64,000 nucleotides of DNA from Paracoccaceae bacterium (GCA_003605175.1 QWDA01000008.1:124001-188000); one strand, 5' to 3'; shown: positions 26,441 to 36,755, counted from the stretch's first letter. The notes: a model not told the origin generated them from the letters alone. Numbers and translations are program-made.

Positions 26441-27733
26441 TCAACCATTGCCGCGCGTGGCCGTGGGCAATGTTGCGCTCTCGCCAACAACGTCCTCCAC
26501 ATTGTCGGCATAGACCTCGCTCGCCGCGGCTACCGCGACGGGCGATGCGGCGGGCGTGATCGGCGCGTAGGGCGCGGTATCCTCGACCGTGACGGTCGCC
26601 CGGCGCTGGGTCATCCGCCAGACCGCATAGCCGGAGAGGCCGAGCATCAGACAGGCGATATAGAGCCAGAACCCCTCCGGCCCCGCCGCCGACATCATCC
26701 AGCCGGTCACCACCGGCCCCGCCACGGCGCCGACCCCGTTGATGAAGATCAGACCGCCCGAGGTGGCCGCCATCTTTTCGGGCTCCACCATGTCATTTGT
26801 ATAGGCCAGAACCAGCGCGTAGAGCGGGTTCGCCGTGCCCCCCACCAGGAAGGCCGCGACCAGGACCGGCAGGAACACGGTTCCCGCGACCGCGCCGGCA
26901 AGCGCCGAGGCACCGCCCAGCGCGGCAACCGCGAGAATAAGGATGCGCCGGTCCATCCTGTCGGAGATCCAGCCCACCGGGTACTGCATCAGGAGCCCGC
27001 CGGTATAGATCAGCGCAATGAAGAGCGTGATCTCGGGTACGGTGAACCCGGCCTGCGTGCCATAGACCGAGGCCATGCCGAACAGCGCCGAGAAGATCCC
27101 GCCGATCAGGAAGGTGCCGACGCAACCGAGCGGCGAGATGACCCAGAGCTCGCGGAGCGTCATCGCCTTCGTCGCCTGGAAATGCGGTGTCGGCGAAGCG
27201 GTGAGCAGCATCGGCAGGAACGCCATCGACACGAGCACCGAGGGCAGAACGAACAGCACGAAGCCGGACGGGTCGCCAAGGACGACCAGGCCCTGCGCGC
27301 CGATGATCCCCACCATCTGCACGATCACGTAGAGCGACAGCGCCTTGCCGCGATTCTCGTTCGACACCGCGTCGTTCAGCCAGCTCTCCGAGGTCACGTA
27401 GATCCCCGAGAAGCAGAAACCGATCATCACCCGCAGGCCGATCCAGACCCAGGCCTCGGCCAGCGTCGGATAAAGCACGAGGATCGCCGAGGTCATCGAG
27501 CCCAACGCCGCAAAGACCCGCACATGGCCGACCCGCTGAATGAGCCGCGGCGTCAACCGCGACCCGCCGAGAAACCCGAGGAAATAGGCCGACATCACCA
27601 GCGACATCTGGAAGGTACTGAAACCTTCCAGCGTGCCGCGAATCCCAAGAAGCGTGCCCTGAACGCCGTTGCCGACCATCAGGAGCATCAGCCCGAGAAA
27701 CAACGCCCAGGCGGCCGCGAGCACCTGCACCAT
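26441..27733 (-). CDS. major facilitator superfamily transporter
   Basis: Inner-membrane secondary transporter with about 12 predicted helices, 430 aa. The cytoplasmic loop between helices 2 and 3 reads SRLTPRLIQRVGHVRVF and the central loop carries WISDRMDRRIL. It resembles the YcaD-like branch of the family. Substrate is unknown. The ATG at 27733 gives a first helix directly after MVQVLAAAWA. A GGAAGGAG lies 13 bases upstream, somewhat far. Confidence 0.88.
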   Translation of the reverse strand: MVQVLAAAWALFLGLMLLMVGNGVQGTLLGIRGTLEGFSTFQMSLVMSAYFLGFLGGSRLTPRLIQRVGHVRVFAALGSMTSAILVLYPTLAEAWVWIGLRVMIGFCFSGIYVTSESWLNDAVSNENRGKALSLYVIVQMVGIIGAQGLVVLGDPSGFVLFVLPSVLVSMAFLPMLLTASPTPHFQATKAMTLRELWVISPLGCVGTFLIGGIFSALFGMASVYGTQAGFTVPEITLFIALIYTGGLLMQYPVGWISDRMDRRILILAVAALGGASALAGAVAGTVFLPVLVAAFLVGGTANPLYALVLAYTNDMVEPEKMAATSGGLIFINGVGAVAGPVVTGWMMSAAGPEGFWLYIACLMLGLSGYAVWRMTQRRATVTVEDTAPYAPITPAASPVAVAAASEVYADNVEDVVGESATLPTATRGNG

Positions 27734-27992
27734 ACGCCTACCATGGCTCCTTCCGGGCCTTGACTTCGCTGCCTCCGCGCGGCGCGTATCATCGCTTCCG
27801 GCGGGCGTCGAGCGCCTTTGCGACAGATTGCGTCGGGAACGGCGCCGGGTCGCCGCCGGCGTGCACGTTCCTCGAGATGGAACCTGCAAAGGTCTTGTTC
27901 AAGACTTTCGGCCAGCACCTGCCCGGGAGCGCCCAGGGGTGACCGTGTTGAGACCCCGGCGGGTGCGGCCATTTCCTCCGCCACTACCCGTT

Positions 27993-29045
27993 CTAGTCGC
28001 CTGGGATGAGGAGCGAGGCGTCACCGTATGAAAAGAAACGATATTCCGCGGCGATCGCATGGGCGTAAAGCCGCCTGATCCGGGCACCGCCGAGGAAGGC
28101 GGAAACCAGCATCATCAGCGTCGATTTCGGCAGGTGGAAGTTTGTCATCAGCGCATCGGCGGCCCGAAAGTCGAAGCCCGGCGTGATGAAGATGTCCGTG
28201 GCGCCCTCCCAAGGCTCCACCGCACCGCCCCGCGCCGCCGTCTCGATCAGCCTGAGCGCGGTGGTGCCCACCGGAATGATCCGCCCGCCCGCCGCCCGCG
28301 TCCGGGCGATCTCCTCGGCTGCACGCTCGGTGACGATCCCGCGCTCGGCGTGCATCCGGTGCTCGGAGATGTCGTCGGTCTTCACCGGCAGGAACGTCCC
28401 CGCACCCACATGCAGCGTCACGTGGGTGACCGAGACCTCCCGCGCCGCCAGCGCCGCCATCAGCGATGCGTCGAAGTGAAGGCTCGCGGTGGGGGCGGCC
28501 ACGGCGCCGGGGTCGCGCGCCCAGATCGTCTGATAGTCGTCCCGATCCTGCGCGTCGGCGGCGCGCCGCTGGGCGATATAGGGCGGCAGCGGCATCTCCC
28601 CCGCCTCGGCCAAAGCCGCTTCAAACTCGGCCCCCAAGCGGTTGAATTCCAACAACGCCTCGCCATCCGCGCGCCCGACGACCAGCGCCTCGAGCCCCGC
28701 GCCGAAACGGATCACCTCGCCGTCGCGGATCTTCTTCAGGGGCTTCACCAGCGCCGACCAGCGCCCGCCCGGCCGTGGTTCCAGAAGCGTCACTCCGATC
28801 CGTGCCTCGGTCTCGCCCGCCGCGCCGGCGCGGTGCCTGAGCCCCGCCAGCCGCGCCGGAATCACTTTGGTATCGTTCAGCACCAGCCGGTCGCCCGGCC
28901 GCAGGAACTCCGGCAGGTCGAAGACATGGGCGTCCCGCAGCCAGTCGCCCTCGGCGACGAGAAGCCGCGCCGACGACCGGGGCCGCGCGGGCCGCGTGGC
29001 GATCAGCCGCTCGGGCAGGTCGAAATCGAAATCGGAAAGCCGCAT
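27993..29045 (-). CDS. queA: S-adenosylmethionine:tRNA ribosyltransferase-isomerase
   Basis: Transfers the ribosyl part of S-adenosylmethionine to preQ1 in tRNA, forming epoxyqueuosine, 350 aa. Signature segments are [48 protein letters not shown] and [18 protein letters not shown] single cistron, reading toward the MFS gene. Together with queF at 19800 it shows the organism makes queuosine de novo from preQ0. Confidence 0.97.
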   Translation of the reverse strand: MRLSDFDFDLPERLIATRPARPRSSARLLVAEGDWLRDAHVFDLPEFLRPGDRLVLNDTKVIPARLAGLRHRAGAAGETEARIGVTLLEPRPGGRWSALVKPLKKIRDGEVIRFGAGLEALVVGRADGEALLEFNRLGAEFEAALAEAGEMPLPPYIAQRRAADAQDRDDYQTIWARDPGAVAAPTASLHFDASLMAALAAREVSVTHVTLHVGAGTFLPVKTDDISEHRMHAERGIVTERAAEEIARTRAAGGRIIPVGTTALRLIETAARGGAVEPWEGATDIFITPGFDFRAADALMTNFHLPKSTLMMLVSAFLGGARIRRLYAHAIAAEYRFFSYGDASLLIPGD

Positions 29046-29176
29046 GGGCGCTCAGGTATCACCTTGGCGCGCGGGTTCAAGCTCCACGCTTCGTCCCGGA
29101 TGGGCGCCCACGGCGCCGCCGGAGGCGGCGCAAAGCAAGGGCGCGCGCCAGCGCGCTCCGCTGGATCAGACCAGGC

Positions 29177-32100
29177 TCACTTCGGCGGCGGGCGGCGGAA
29201 GATCTCGCGGAACATCCCCGGCGTCAGCACCGAGACAGGGTTCACGCTTACCTTCGGGTTGTCGCTCGGCCCGCGCAGCCGGAAGGTAAAGCCGAAAAGC
29301 CCCTCGCCCCTGCGGGTGAAAACCGACCCCACCGCGTTCAGCAGGTAGATCGGCGAGATCACCCCCTGCATGTCGAGCCGCTTCGCCGCGATGTCGTAGA
29401 CCCCGTCGAGCGACATGCCCAGCGAGGCCCCCACCGCCGAGCCCCTGGTCAGCGTCAGCCGGTCGTCGGTCAGGCGGAACCGCCCCTGGATCGTGTCGAA
29501 GGCGACGCCCGGCCCCCGGAGCTGGTCGATCAGCCCGACGATCGACACCGCGTCGAGCATGCCGATCAGGATCGACTGGTCGCCGAGGACGGCCCGGGTC
29601 ATCTCGATCTGCCCGTCGAAGCCGGGCCCCTCCTTCCGCGGCGTCAGGATCAGGTCGAAGCTTCCATTGTCGAGCGAGCGGAAAAGGCCGGCGTCGCGCA
29701 GGATCCTCCCGGCATTATCGCCCTGCACCCGGAACGCGGTCCGCCCGCGCTGCGGCACCATCACGCCGGAGACCGGCTCGCCGCCATTGACGCGCGCCTG
29801 GAACTGGCCGTCGAGCCCCTCCCCCGCCGTGAGCGCCCCGGTGAAGCCGGTGAGCGCGATCGTGTCGGTGATCCTCAGGCTGTCGAGCGTCAGCGAGATC
29901 GGCACCGGCTCGCCGCCGCCCAGGCTATCCGGCCGCCGCGCGAGGTTCACGCTGCCGCCCTTCACGACGATCCGGGGCGGCTTGCCCGGGCCCCGCCCCT
30001 CGATCGTGACCGGCGCGTCGAACCAACCGCCCGCGGTCACCCGGTCGAAAGCCGCCGTTTCGAACACCCCGCCCGCGCCCAGCGTCACCTTGCCCTCGGC
30101 GTCGAGCCCCGCGCCCGAAAGCGCCAGCCGGTCGATCTCCGGCACCGGCCCCAGCCGTCCGGCGATGGAGAGGTTGCCGCTCTCGCCCGCCGGCTTGGTC
30201 CAGCCGAGCGCGGGCAGGCTCAGCGTCAGCCCCTTCAGGTCCGAACCCAGCACGTAGTCGGGCGGCGCCCCGTCGCGCAGGGTCAAGGCAAGCGTACCGG
30301 TTCCCTCTCCCGCGACGCTCCCGGGCGGCAGGGCGATCCGGAACGTGTCGAGGAACCGCTGCGACAGTTCCACCGTCCCGTCGACCCGCCCCGGTGCGCC
30401 ACCCGCCTTGTCGAGCGGCTGGGTCAGCGTCACGTCGAGCGGCAGCCCGTCGAGCGTCACCGGCCCCGACACGGTCAGCGTGCCCGGCACCACCTCCACG
30501 TCGAGCCGTTCGGCCGCGAGCTTCCGGCCCGGCACGATGGTCTCTGAACGGGCGCCTTCCAGCGACCCGGTCACGCGGAAATCGACCTCGCTCACCGGCA
30601 GGTGCTTCTTCAACGGGAAATGCGCCTCGGTCTGAAGATCCGCCCACGCGTCCAGAAGGTCGGCCGGCCGCCCGGCGTTGGTGAGCACCCGGAACGGCGG
30701 GTTGTCCATCACGAGAAGCACGTCGCGCAATGGCGCCCGCGTCGCGAGCCGCAGGGTCGCCTGCCCGGGCTTCTCGAACACGTCCGCGATTCGGAAGCTC
30801 GAACCGCTCACATCCACCGGCCCGCCGCCCCTGGCCGCCACCTGCCCCTCGGCCATCACGATGGTGAAGGCGGAATCCTGCAGGGACGCATGGCCGCGCC
30901 CATGGGTGACATGTGGCATCTCGGGCAGGAAGCGCAGATCGGCCCCCGCGAAATCGAAGGTGAAGCCGAAGCGCGGACGCTTCTCGCCGGGCCGGAGCCG
31001 CACCGCGGCCGAGACACTCGACAACGCACCACCCGCCAGATTCTCGCTCAGCCATTCCCTTGTCTTCGGCCCCAGCCGCAGAGGCCAGAGCGCCAGCAGC
31101 CGCTCGGGTGTAAGTTCGGGCGATGAGAGGTCGAACCCGCCGCGCCAGCCGCCCTCGCCCGCCACGATCCGGCCCTTGCCGTCGACACGCGCCGCGCCGG
31201 CCTCGAGCACCACCTGGCCGAAATCCACCTCGAACGGATCGAGCCGCAGCCGGAAATCGGCAATGCTGCGGTCGAAGGAAACCGCATCGGCGAATACTCC
31301 CTCGGGTGCGAGCACCAGCTCGGTCATGGTGATCTGGGCAAGCAGCGATGCCGGCCAGGGCCCGGTGAAATCGCGCAGATAGGCCTCGCCCCGGCCCGAG
31401 GCCCGCAGGGTGTCGCTCTCGACCGAAAGCTCCGAGAAGGCCAGTTTCTGTTGCCCCGGATCGTAGGAGAAATAGGTCCTCGCTTTGTTGAAGGCGACGG
31501 GCACCGCCTCGGCGCGCGGGTGCAGCGCGCCGGCGCCGATATCGAGCGTTCCGTCGAGGCTCTCGACACTACCATCGCCCGCGATCACCGTCCGAAGCGC
31601 GCCCGAGACCCGCGCGTCGAGCGCGCCCAGAAAGGCCAGCGCCGGCGCCTGCTGGGCAATGTCTCGCGCCGGCACGCCCTCGACTCGCGCAGTCAGGATC
31701 GCGGCGCGGCTGTCCTTCCGCGCATCGAAGGAGAGCTGCAGACGGGCCAGCGTCTCCGTACCATCGAAAAGTTCGGAAATCACATTTATTTCCGTGGTTT
31801 CCGCTTCGTTCCTGAGGTAGATTCCACCATCCGTCACCTGCCAGATCCGCCCCGACCGCGCGTCCTCGAGCGTGATCGTCAGATCCTCCGCGGTGATCCG
31901 CCCGATCCCGGCCAGCGGCCCGGTCGCGAAGGCCGCGTCGATCCGGTCGAGGAGTTGGGAGAGATCCCCCACCGCCTCGGCATCGCCGCCCATCCGCACC
32001 CCGAAGGCGCCGTCCGCCGCCCGCCGCACCGTAAGCTGCGCCCCCGACACCCGGAGCGCGGTGGGCCGCACCGCGCCCTCCATCAGCGCTTCGGGCGCAA

Positions 32101-32440
32101 GCCGCGCGGCGACGGTGTTGAACTGCCCGAGGCTCGCTCCGTCCGCCCCCGCGACCGCGAGATTGTGCAAGACCACCCGCGTGGTCCCGTCGCGCGACAC
32201 TTCCAGAACCACGCTGCCCACATCGACATCCATCCCGCCGGTCCGCGCGTTGATCGCGCGCTCGATCCGCGCCGTCGCCCAGTCGGGTAGGATCACCGGC
32301 CGTCCGGTGAGCGAGAGAAAGGCGATCGCGAACATGGTCAGGAAACCCATCGGCCCGACCATCATCCAATAGCCCAGCCGCCCGCGCCGCCTGGGGCGGG
32401 GCGGGATCGTGATGCCCGGTTCTTTGTCCTGCTCTGTCAT
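29177..32440 (-). CDS. AsmA-like / DUF3971 envelope protein
   Basis: Very large, 1087-aa protein of the AsmA/YhdP group. It has a cytoplasmic Arg-rich N-terminus, one membrane anchor near residues 26-47 (MVGPMGFLTMFAIAFLSLTG), and a long beta-rich periplasmic body. The C-terminal AsmA-like domain contains SVVGLIDQLRGPGVAFDTIQGRF-type sequence and ends IYLLNAVGSVF. Relatives form bridges that carry phospholipid between the membranes; that role is inferred. It is divergent from the peroxiredoxin gene and has a convergent-free spacer before queA. Confidence 0.85.
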   Translation of the reverse strand: MTEQDKEPGITIPPRPRRRGRLGYWMMVGPMGFLTMFAIAFLSLTGRPVILPDWATARIERAINARTGGMDVDVGSVVLEVSRDGTTRVVLHNLAVAGADGASLGQFNTVAARLAPEALMEGAVRPTALRVSGAQLTVRRAADGAFGVRMGGDAEAVGDLSQLLDRIDAAFATGPLAGIGRITAEDLTITLEDARSGRIWQVTDGGIYLRNEAETTEINVISELFDGTETLARLQLSFDARKDSRAAILTARVEGVPARDIAQQAPALAFLGALDARVSGALRTVIAGDGSVESLDGTLDIGAGALHPRAEAVPVAFNKARTYFSYDPGQQKLAFSELSVESDTLRASGRGEAYLRDFTGPWPASLLAQITMTELVLAPEGVFADAVSFDRSIADFRLRLDPFEVDFGQVVLEAGAARVDGKGRIVAGEGGWRGGFDLSSPELTPERLLALWPLRLGPKTREWLSENLAGGALSSVSAAVRLRPGEKRPRFGFTFDFAGADLRFLPEMPHVTHGRGHASLQDSAFTIVMAEGQVAARGGGPVDVSGSSFRIADVFEKPGQATLRLATRAPLRDVLLVMDNPPFRVLTNAGRPADLLDAWADLQTEAHFPLKKHLPVSEVDFRVTGSLEGARSETIVPGRKLAAERLDVEVVPGTLTVSGPVTLDGLPLDVTLTQPLDKAGGAPGRVDGTVELSQRFLDTFRIALPPGSVAGEGTGTLALTLRDGAPPDYVLGSDLKGLTLSLPALGWTKPAGESGNLSIAGRLGPVPEIDRLALSGAGLDAEGKVTLGAGGVFETAAFDRVTAGGWFDAPVTIEGRGPGKPPRIVVKGGSVNLARRPDSLGGGEPVPISLTLDSLRITDTIALTGFTGALTAGEGLDGQFQARVNGGEPVSGVMVPQRGRTAFRVQGDNAGRILRDAGLFRSLDNGSFDLILTPRKEGPGFDGQIEMTRAVLGDQSILIGMLDAVSIVGLIDQLRGPGVAFDTIQGRFRLTDDRLTLTRGSAVGASLGMSLDGVYDIAAKRLDMQGVISPIYLLNAVGSVFTRRGEGLFGFTFRLRGPSDNPKVSVNPVSVLTPGMFREIFRRPPPK

Positions 32441-32517
32441 TCTGCGCGCTTTATCTTCCGCGTCTTCGCCTTAGAACGAAACCCGAAACCACAAACTTCA
32501 ACAAGGGAAAGCTGAGA

Positions 32518-32979
32518 ATGACCGAACCCGGACAGGCCGCCCCCGATTTCACCCTGCCCCGCGACGGCGGCGGCGAGGTCACGCTCTCGGCGCTGCGCCC
32601 GAAGGCGGTGGTGCTGTATTTCTACCCGAAAGACGACACCTCGGGCTGTACCCGCGAGGCGCAGGAGTTCACCGCCGCGCTGGCGGAGTTCGAAGCGGCC
32701 GGCGCGGTGGTGCTCGGCGTCTCGAAGGACCCGGCGGCGAAACACGACAGGTTCCGCGACAAGTACGATCTCGGCGTGACGCTGCTCTCCGACGAAGGCT
32801 CGGAGGTCTGCGAGACCTACGGCGTCTGGACCGAAAAGAGAATGTACGGCCGAAAATTCATGGGCATCGAACGCGCCACCTTCCTGATCGACGGCACGGG
32901 CGTGGTGCGCGAGGCCTGGCGCAAGGTGAAGGTGCCGGGCCATGTGGACGCGGTGCTCGCGGCGGTCAGGGCGCTCTGA
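32518..32979 (+). CDS. bcp: thioredoxin-dependent peroxiredoxin (Bcp type)
   Basis: Reduces hydroperoxides using thioredoxin, 153 aa. The peroxidatic Cys sits in YPKDDTSGCTREA near residue 44. The Escherichia coli Bcp resolving Cys five residues later is replaced (REAQEF), so this is probably a 1-Cys form or uses the other Cys in EVCETYG. The rest of the fold, including FMGIERATFLIDGTG, is normal. Confidence 0.92.
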   Translation: MTEPGQAAPDFTLPRDGGGEVTLSALRPKAVVLYFYPKDDTSGCTREAQEFTAALAEFEAAGAVVLGVSKDPAAKHDRFRDKYDLGVTLLSDEGSEVCETYGVWTEKRMYGRKFMGIERATFLIDGTGVVREAWRKVKVPGHVDAVLAAVRAL

Positions 32980-33036
32980 CCGCGTGACACGGACAGGCCA
33001 TTCCGGGGCCGTCGCCGACGAAAAGCGTCGCGCGCC

Positions 33037-33486
33037 CTAGTCGTCGGACTTCGCCGGGCGTGCCCGGAAGGTCGGATAGGGTATCGGGATCGGGCTCGGC
33101 GCGCCCGGCGGCGTCGGCTGGGCCGGCACCGGCCCCGTGGAGGACACATGCGGATTGGGATTGGGCGCCCCCGCGCTCTGCTGCACCGCGTGGGTCAATT
33201 CATGCGCCAGAAGCCGCTTGCCGTCGGCGCTGTGCGGATTGTAGGCACCCGAGCGGAAGAACACGTCCTGCCCGGTGGTGAAGGCCTGCGCGTCCGCCCC
33301 CAGAGCGGAGACCACGGCGGAATTCGTATGCACCCGGACGCCCGAGAGATCGGCCCCGAGATGCGCCTCGAGCATCTGCCGCAGCCGCTCCGGGATCGGC
33401 GTGCCAGCGCCGCGCTCCGCGCCGCTCGTCAGACCCGCATGCTGCAACCCCGACGGCCAGTCCCCGGGCTTCCCGCTCGTACTCAT
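33037..33486 (-). CDS. DUF4157 (eCIS-core) domain protein
   Basis: A small 149-aa protein made almost wholly of the DUF4157 metallopeptidase-like domain. It has [23 protein letters not shown], the [19 protein letters not shown] segment and the zinc motif HELTHAVQQ near residue 94, followed by a Pro-rich tail. This domain is usually the front part of large extracellular contractile-injection or polymorphic-toxin effectors; a stand-alone copy is less usual. No injection-system genes are visible. Two genes further right lies an Imm11-like protein, on the other strand. Confidence 0.75.
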   Translation of the reverse strand: MSTSGKPGDWPSGLQHAGLTSGAERGAGTPIPERLRQMLEAHLGADLSGVRVHTNSAVVSALGADAQAFTTGQDVFFRSGAYNPHSADGKRLLAHELTHAVQQSAGAPNPNPHVSSTGPVPAQPTPPGAPSPIPIPYPTFRARPAKSDD

Positions 33487-33629
33487 CTCATCCCTCGTGA
33501 CCGACGCTTCCCGCCGGGATCCTAGCGCCCGGCCGGGCCCGGGTTAACCCCCGATCTCGTCAACCCTTTGGCCCTTTGGCCCGAATTCCTCGCCTTGCGC
33601 CAGTACCCGAGACCCGGCAAGACGGGCGC

Positions 33630-34448
33630 ATGACAGAAGCGACGACACTTGCCGAGATGGCCGGCGAGGTGCTCCGCACCGCCGACGGCCGCGAAAAGAC
33701 CGCGCTCTCGCGGCGCCACGCCGCCGCCTGGTTCGCCGCGCGCGAAAGCGGCACCGCCCCCGCCATCGGCCGGGGCGACCCGCCCGACCATCCGGCACGG
33801 CCGGCAAGGCCCGAGCTCCTCAGCCCGCGCGACGTGCCCAAGCGCAAGCCCGGCTCGCCCCAGGGCCGGATCGCGCTCCTCCATGCGGTGGCGCATATCG
33901 AGCTCAACGCGGTGGACCTGCACTGGGACATCATCGCACGCTTCGCCGACACGCCGATGCCCTCGGGCTTCTACGACGACTGGGTGAAGGCGGCCGACGA
34001 GGAATCCAAGCATTTCAACCTGATCTGCGACTGCCTTGAAGCGATGGGCAGCCATTACGGCGCGCTCCCCGCCCATGCCGGCATGTGGCGCGCGGCGGAG
34101 GACACCGCCCACGACCTCCCCGGCCGCCTCGCCATCGTCCCGATGGTGCTCGAGGCGCGCGGGCTCGACGTGACCCCGGGCATGATCGAGATCTTCAGGC
34201 GTGCCGGCGTCGACCAGGCCGTCGCCGCGCTCGAGGTGATCTATGCCGAGGAAGTGGGCCATGTCGCCTACGGCTCGAAATGGTTCAACTTCCTCTGCGG
34301 CCGCCACGGCGAGGACCCCAAGGAGGCGTTCCACGCCCTCGTCACTCGCTACTTCCCCGGCGGGCCGAAACCGCCCTTCAACGAGGAAAAGCGCGCCGAG
34401 GCCGGGCTGCCGCCGGATTTCTACTGGCCACTGGCGCAGGAGGTGTAG
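33630..34448 (+). CDS. DUF455 ferritin-like protein
   Basis: A 272-aa protein of the DUF455 family with a ferritin-like four-helix core. Potential di-metal ligands are seen in HAVAHIELNAVDLHWDI, ADEESKHF and EEVGHVAYG, each matching the E-x-x-H pattern. The biochemical role is not established. The start MTEATTLAEMAGEVL at 33630 is preferred over an upstream in-frame ATG because it gives the normal family N-terminus. The Imm11-like gene follows after 49 bases. Confidence 0.82.
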   Translation: MTEATTLAEMAGEVLRTADGREKTALSRRHAAAWFAARESGTAPAIGRGDPPDHPARPARPELLSPRDVPKRKPGSPQGRIALLHAVAHIELNAVDLHWDIIARFADTPMPSGFYDDWVKAADEESKHFNLICDCLEAMGSHYGALPAHAGMWRAAEDTAHDLPGRLAIVPMVLEARGLDVTPGMIEIFRRAGVDQAVAALEVIYAEEVGHVAYGSKWFNFLCGRHGEDPKEAFHALVTRYFPGGPKPPFNEEKRAEAGLPPDFYWPLAQEV

Positions 34449-34497
34449 GGCGGATGCCGATGGAGACGGACGTGCTGGAGATGATCGGAGGCGGGAA

Positions 34498-35136
34498 ATG
34501 AGCGACGGCGTTTGGGTGACCGACGGGCTGATGGATGCCGAGATTGTCTATAACTTCAGCACCGAAGTAATGCAAAAGATCCTTACCGAGCCGCCGGAGG
34601 AAAATCGTGAACTGCTTGACGAGGTGAACAAGCTTCTCTCGGCGTATAAGCGAGGACAACGGGTCGTTGATTCTAGCCTGATTTCGGAAGAACTGACGCT
34701 ACAGCGCGTCACAAGGCCAGTAGAACCGCCGCCTCATTTCTTCAAGAATGACTACGCGATCATTTCCGACGATGTGCGCGCCATCCTGGAGCAGTTCAAT
34801 CTCGGTCAGACGGCCTTCAAGACGGTCACGCTGGTCAATCCCTTCAAGAAGACGCGGCATCCGAACTACAACATCCTGAATGTCTGCGAGGTCAAGGACG
34901 CGGTCGACGTGGAGAGTTCTCGGGGGCTTCGCAAGAGGGGCCATCTTGCCAGTTATAATTTTACTCCGACTGAAAACGACGCGATCGCCGTTCGACACAT
35001 CGCCCTTGAAGGGGCGGATCTCTGGATGGATCTCACGATCAACGGCGCGTTCTTTGTCAGCGACCGGCTCCATGCTGCCTTGCAGAACGCGCGCCTGTTC
35101 AAGCGCCCGCGTTTCGTGCGCTGCAGGGTGATCTGA
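34498..35136 (+). CDS. Imm11-like (DUF1629) protein, probable immunity protein
   Basis: A 212-aa soluble protein with GGAGG just before the ATG. The C-terminal half reads ALEGADLWMDLTINGAFFVSDRLHAALQNARLFKRPRFVRCRVI. It matches the Imm11/DUF1629 pattern of a hydrophobic VSD element followed by a small basic end. Such proteins are known as immunity factors to polymorphic toxins, but many stand alone. The gene is visibly lower in GC than its neighbours, a sign of transfer. No toxin is adjacent. Family assignment is by memory of motifs. Confidence 0.55.
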   Translation: MSDGVWVTDGLMDAEIVYNFSTEVMQKILTEPPEENRELLDEVNKLLSAYKRGQRVVDSSLISEELTLQRVTRPVEPPPHFFKNDYAIISDDVRAILEQFNLGQTAFKTVTLVNPFKKTRHPNYNILNVCEVKDAVDVESSRGLRKRGHLASYNFTPTENDAIAVRHIALEGADLWMDLTINGAFFVSDRLHAALQNARLFKRPRFVRCRVI

Positions 35137-35384
35137 CCGATAGGGCGCAAGCGCCAGGTGGGCGCCAACCCATCGTTTGCTCCCGGCCCGCAGAGCGCAC
35201 GAGCCGAAAACCGGCCTGTCAAGGGGAATGCGGCGCGGTCGTGGCGGCAATGCGGCAATTCCGGAACAGCCACTGGCGGAATTTCGCCGATAATGCCCGG
35301 ATTCCGCGGAACATTCCGCTCCGCTGCCCAAAACTGTTGCCCTGCGGAAGAGCGCCGTGGATAACTGACCGCACCGCGCGGGGG

Positions 35385-36755
35385 ATGGGACAACCACGCG
35401 GAAAAATTGTGGCAGCTAGACGGGTCGGACCATTGGCAGCGAGAGTTCTGCACGCGTTTCACGCGAAGATCGAACGTACCTTTCCGGAACAGCGGCTGTT
35501 CCTGCGCTCGGATGCCGAGACCCGCTTCGTCCGCCTCTCCCCCATGACCCAGCTCGTCGCGCTCTCCGGCAGTGCCCTGGTGATCGGCTGGACCATCGTT
35601 GCCTCGGCGATCCTCCTGATGGACTCGATCGGCTCGGGCAATTTCCGCGAACAGGCGCTGCAGGAACGGCAGGCCTATGAGCAGCGGCTGAACCGGCTGT
35701 CGAAGGAACGCGACGGAAGGGCGCTCGACGCGCGCGCCTCGCAGGAGCGGTTCTCGCTGGCGCTGGCCGAAGTCTCGGCGATGCAGACGCGGCTCCTCGC
35801 CGCCGAGGAGCGCCGCAAGGAGCTCGAGATGGGCATCGCCGCGCTGCGGGACACCCTGCGCGAGACGATCCAGGAACGTGACGCGCGGGCCGACCAGGTG
35901 GCCGCGCTGAATGCCGAGCTAAGGGAAACCGCGAACGAGGCGCCGCCCGAGGTGACCGAGCTCGCCGAATTGAACGAGACCGTCGACCATCTTGCCGAGG
36001 CGCTCGAGCGCACCGCCGGCGCCCGCGACGGCGCCGCCAACACCGCCGCCGAGGTGATGGTGCGGCTCGACGACATGGAACTCGAGCGCCAGCTCGTCGA
36101 AGAGCGCAACGACCGCATCTTCCATCAGCTCGAAGAGGCCGCGTCGATCTCGCTCCAACCTCTGGACGAGATGTTCAAATCCGCCGGCCTGCCCGCGGAT
36201 TCGATCATCGAAAGCGTCCGCCGCGGCTATTCGGGCCAGGGCGGCCCGCTCACGCCGCTCACCTTTTCCACCAAGGGCGCTCCGCCCGACGCCGACACGC
36301 TCCGCGCCAACGAGATCCTCGAACGGCTCGACCGGGTGAACCTCTACCGGATCGCCGTCGAGAAGACCCCGTTCGCCGTACCGGTGCTGGACTCGTTCCG
36401 CTTCACCTCGGGCTTCGGGCCGCGCTGGGGCCGGATGCACGAGGGCACCGATTTCGCGTCCGCCCCCGGCACGCCGATCTATGCCACCGCCGACGGGGTG
36501 GTGATCCATGCCGGGCGGCAGAGCGGTTATGGCAATCTTATCAAGATCAAGCACGAATTCGGAATCGAGACACGATACGCACATCTGTCGAGAATCCGGG
36601 TAGAGGTGGGGCAAAGGGTCTCGCGTGGAGACCGCATCGGTGATATGGGAAACACCGGACGTTCGACCGGCACGCATCTTCACTACGAGGTGCGGGTCGA
36701 TGGCGAGCCTGTGAACCCCATGAAATACATCAAGGCAGCAAGAGATGTTTTCTAA
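35385..36755 (+). CDS. M23 family metallopeptidase (LytM domain)
   Basis: Cell-wall endopeptidase or scaffold of 456 aa. One membrane span (LSGSALVIGWTIVASAILLMD) is followed by a long coiled coil (about residues 90-240). The C-terminal LytM domain has zinc ligands in GRMHEGTDFA and THLHYEV. It overlaps the bactofilin gene by 11 bases and the pair is likely one functional unit in cell-shape control. Start uncertain: ATG 35385 is used; GTG 35409 is also possible. The conserved part begins at HAFHAKIERTFPEQRLF. Confidence 0.9.
   Translation: MGQPRGKIVAARRVGPLAARVLHAFHAKIERTFPEQRLFLRSDAETRFVRLSPMTQLVALSGSALVIGWTIVASAILLMDSIGSGNFREQALQERQAYEQRLNRLSKERDGRALDARASQERFSLALAEVSAMQTRLLAAEERRKELEMGIAALRDTLRETIQERDARADQVAALNAELRETANEAPPEVTELAELNETVDHLAEALERTAGARDGAANTAAEVMVRLDDMELERQLVEERNDRIFHQLEEAASISLQPLDEMFKSAGLPADSIIESVRRGYSGQGGPLTPLTFSTKGAPPDADTLRANEILERLDRVNLYRIAVEKTPFAVPVLDSFRFTSGFGPRWGRMHEGTDFASAPGTPIYATADGVVIHAGRQSGYGNLIKIKHEFGIETRYAHLSRIRVEVGQRVSRGDRIGDMGNTGRSTGTHLHYEVRVDGEPVNPMKYIKAARDVF

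Noticed and set aside
27688-27984. 98-codon minus-strand frame between the MFS and queA genes
   Set aside because: It has a good GGAAGGAG site for its internal ATG but overlaps the MFS start out of frame and is Arg/Pro-rich without family likeness.
35241-35384. N-terminal extension of the M23 peptidase frame to 35241
   Set aside because: The added 48 residues (WRNFADNARIPRNIPLRC and similar) have no conserved character and no ribosome site; a later start is preferred.
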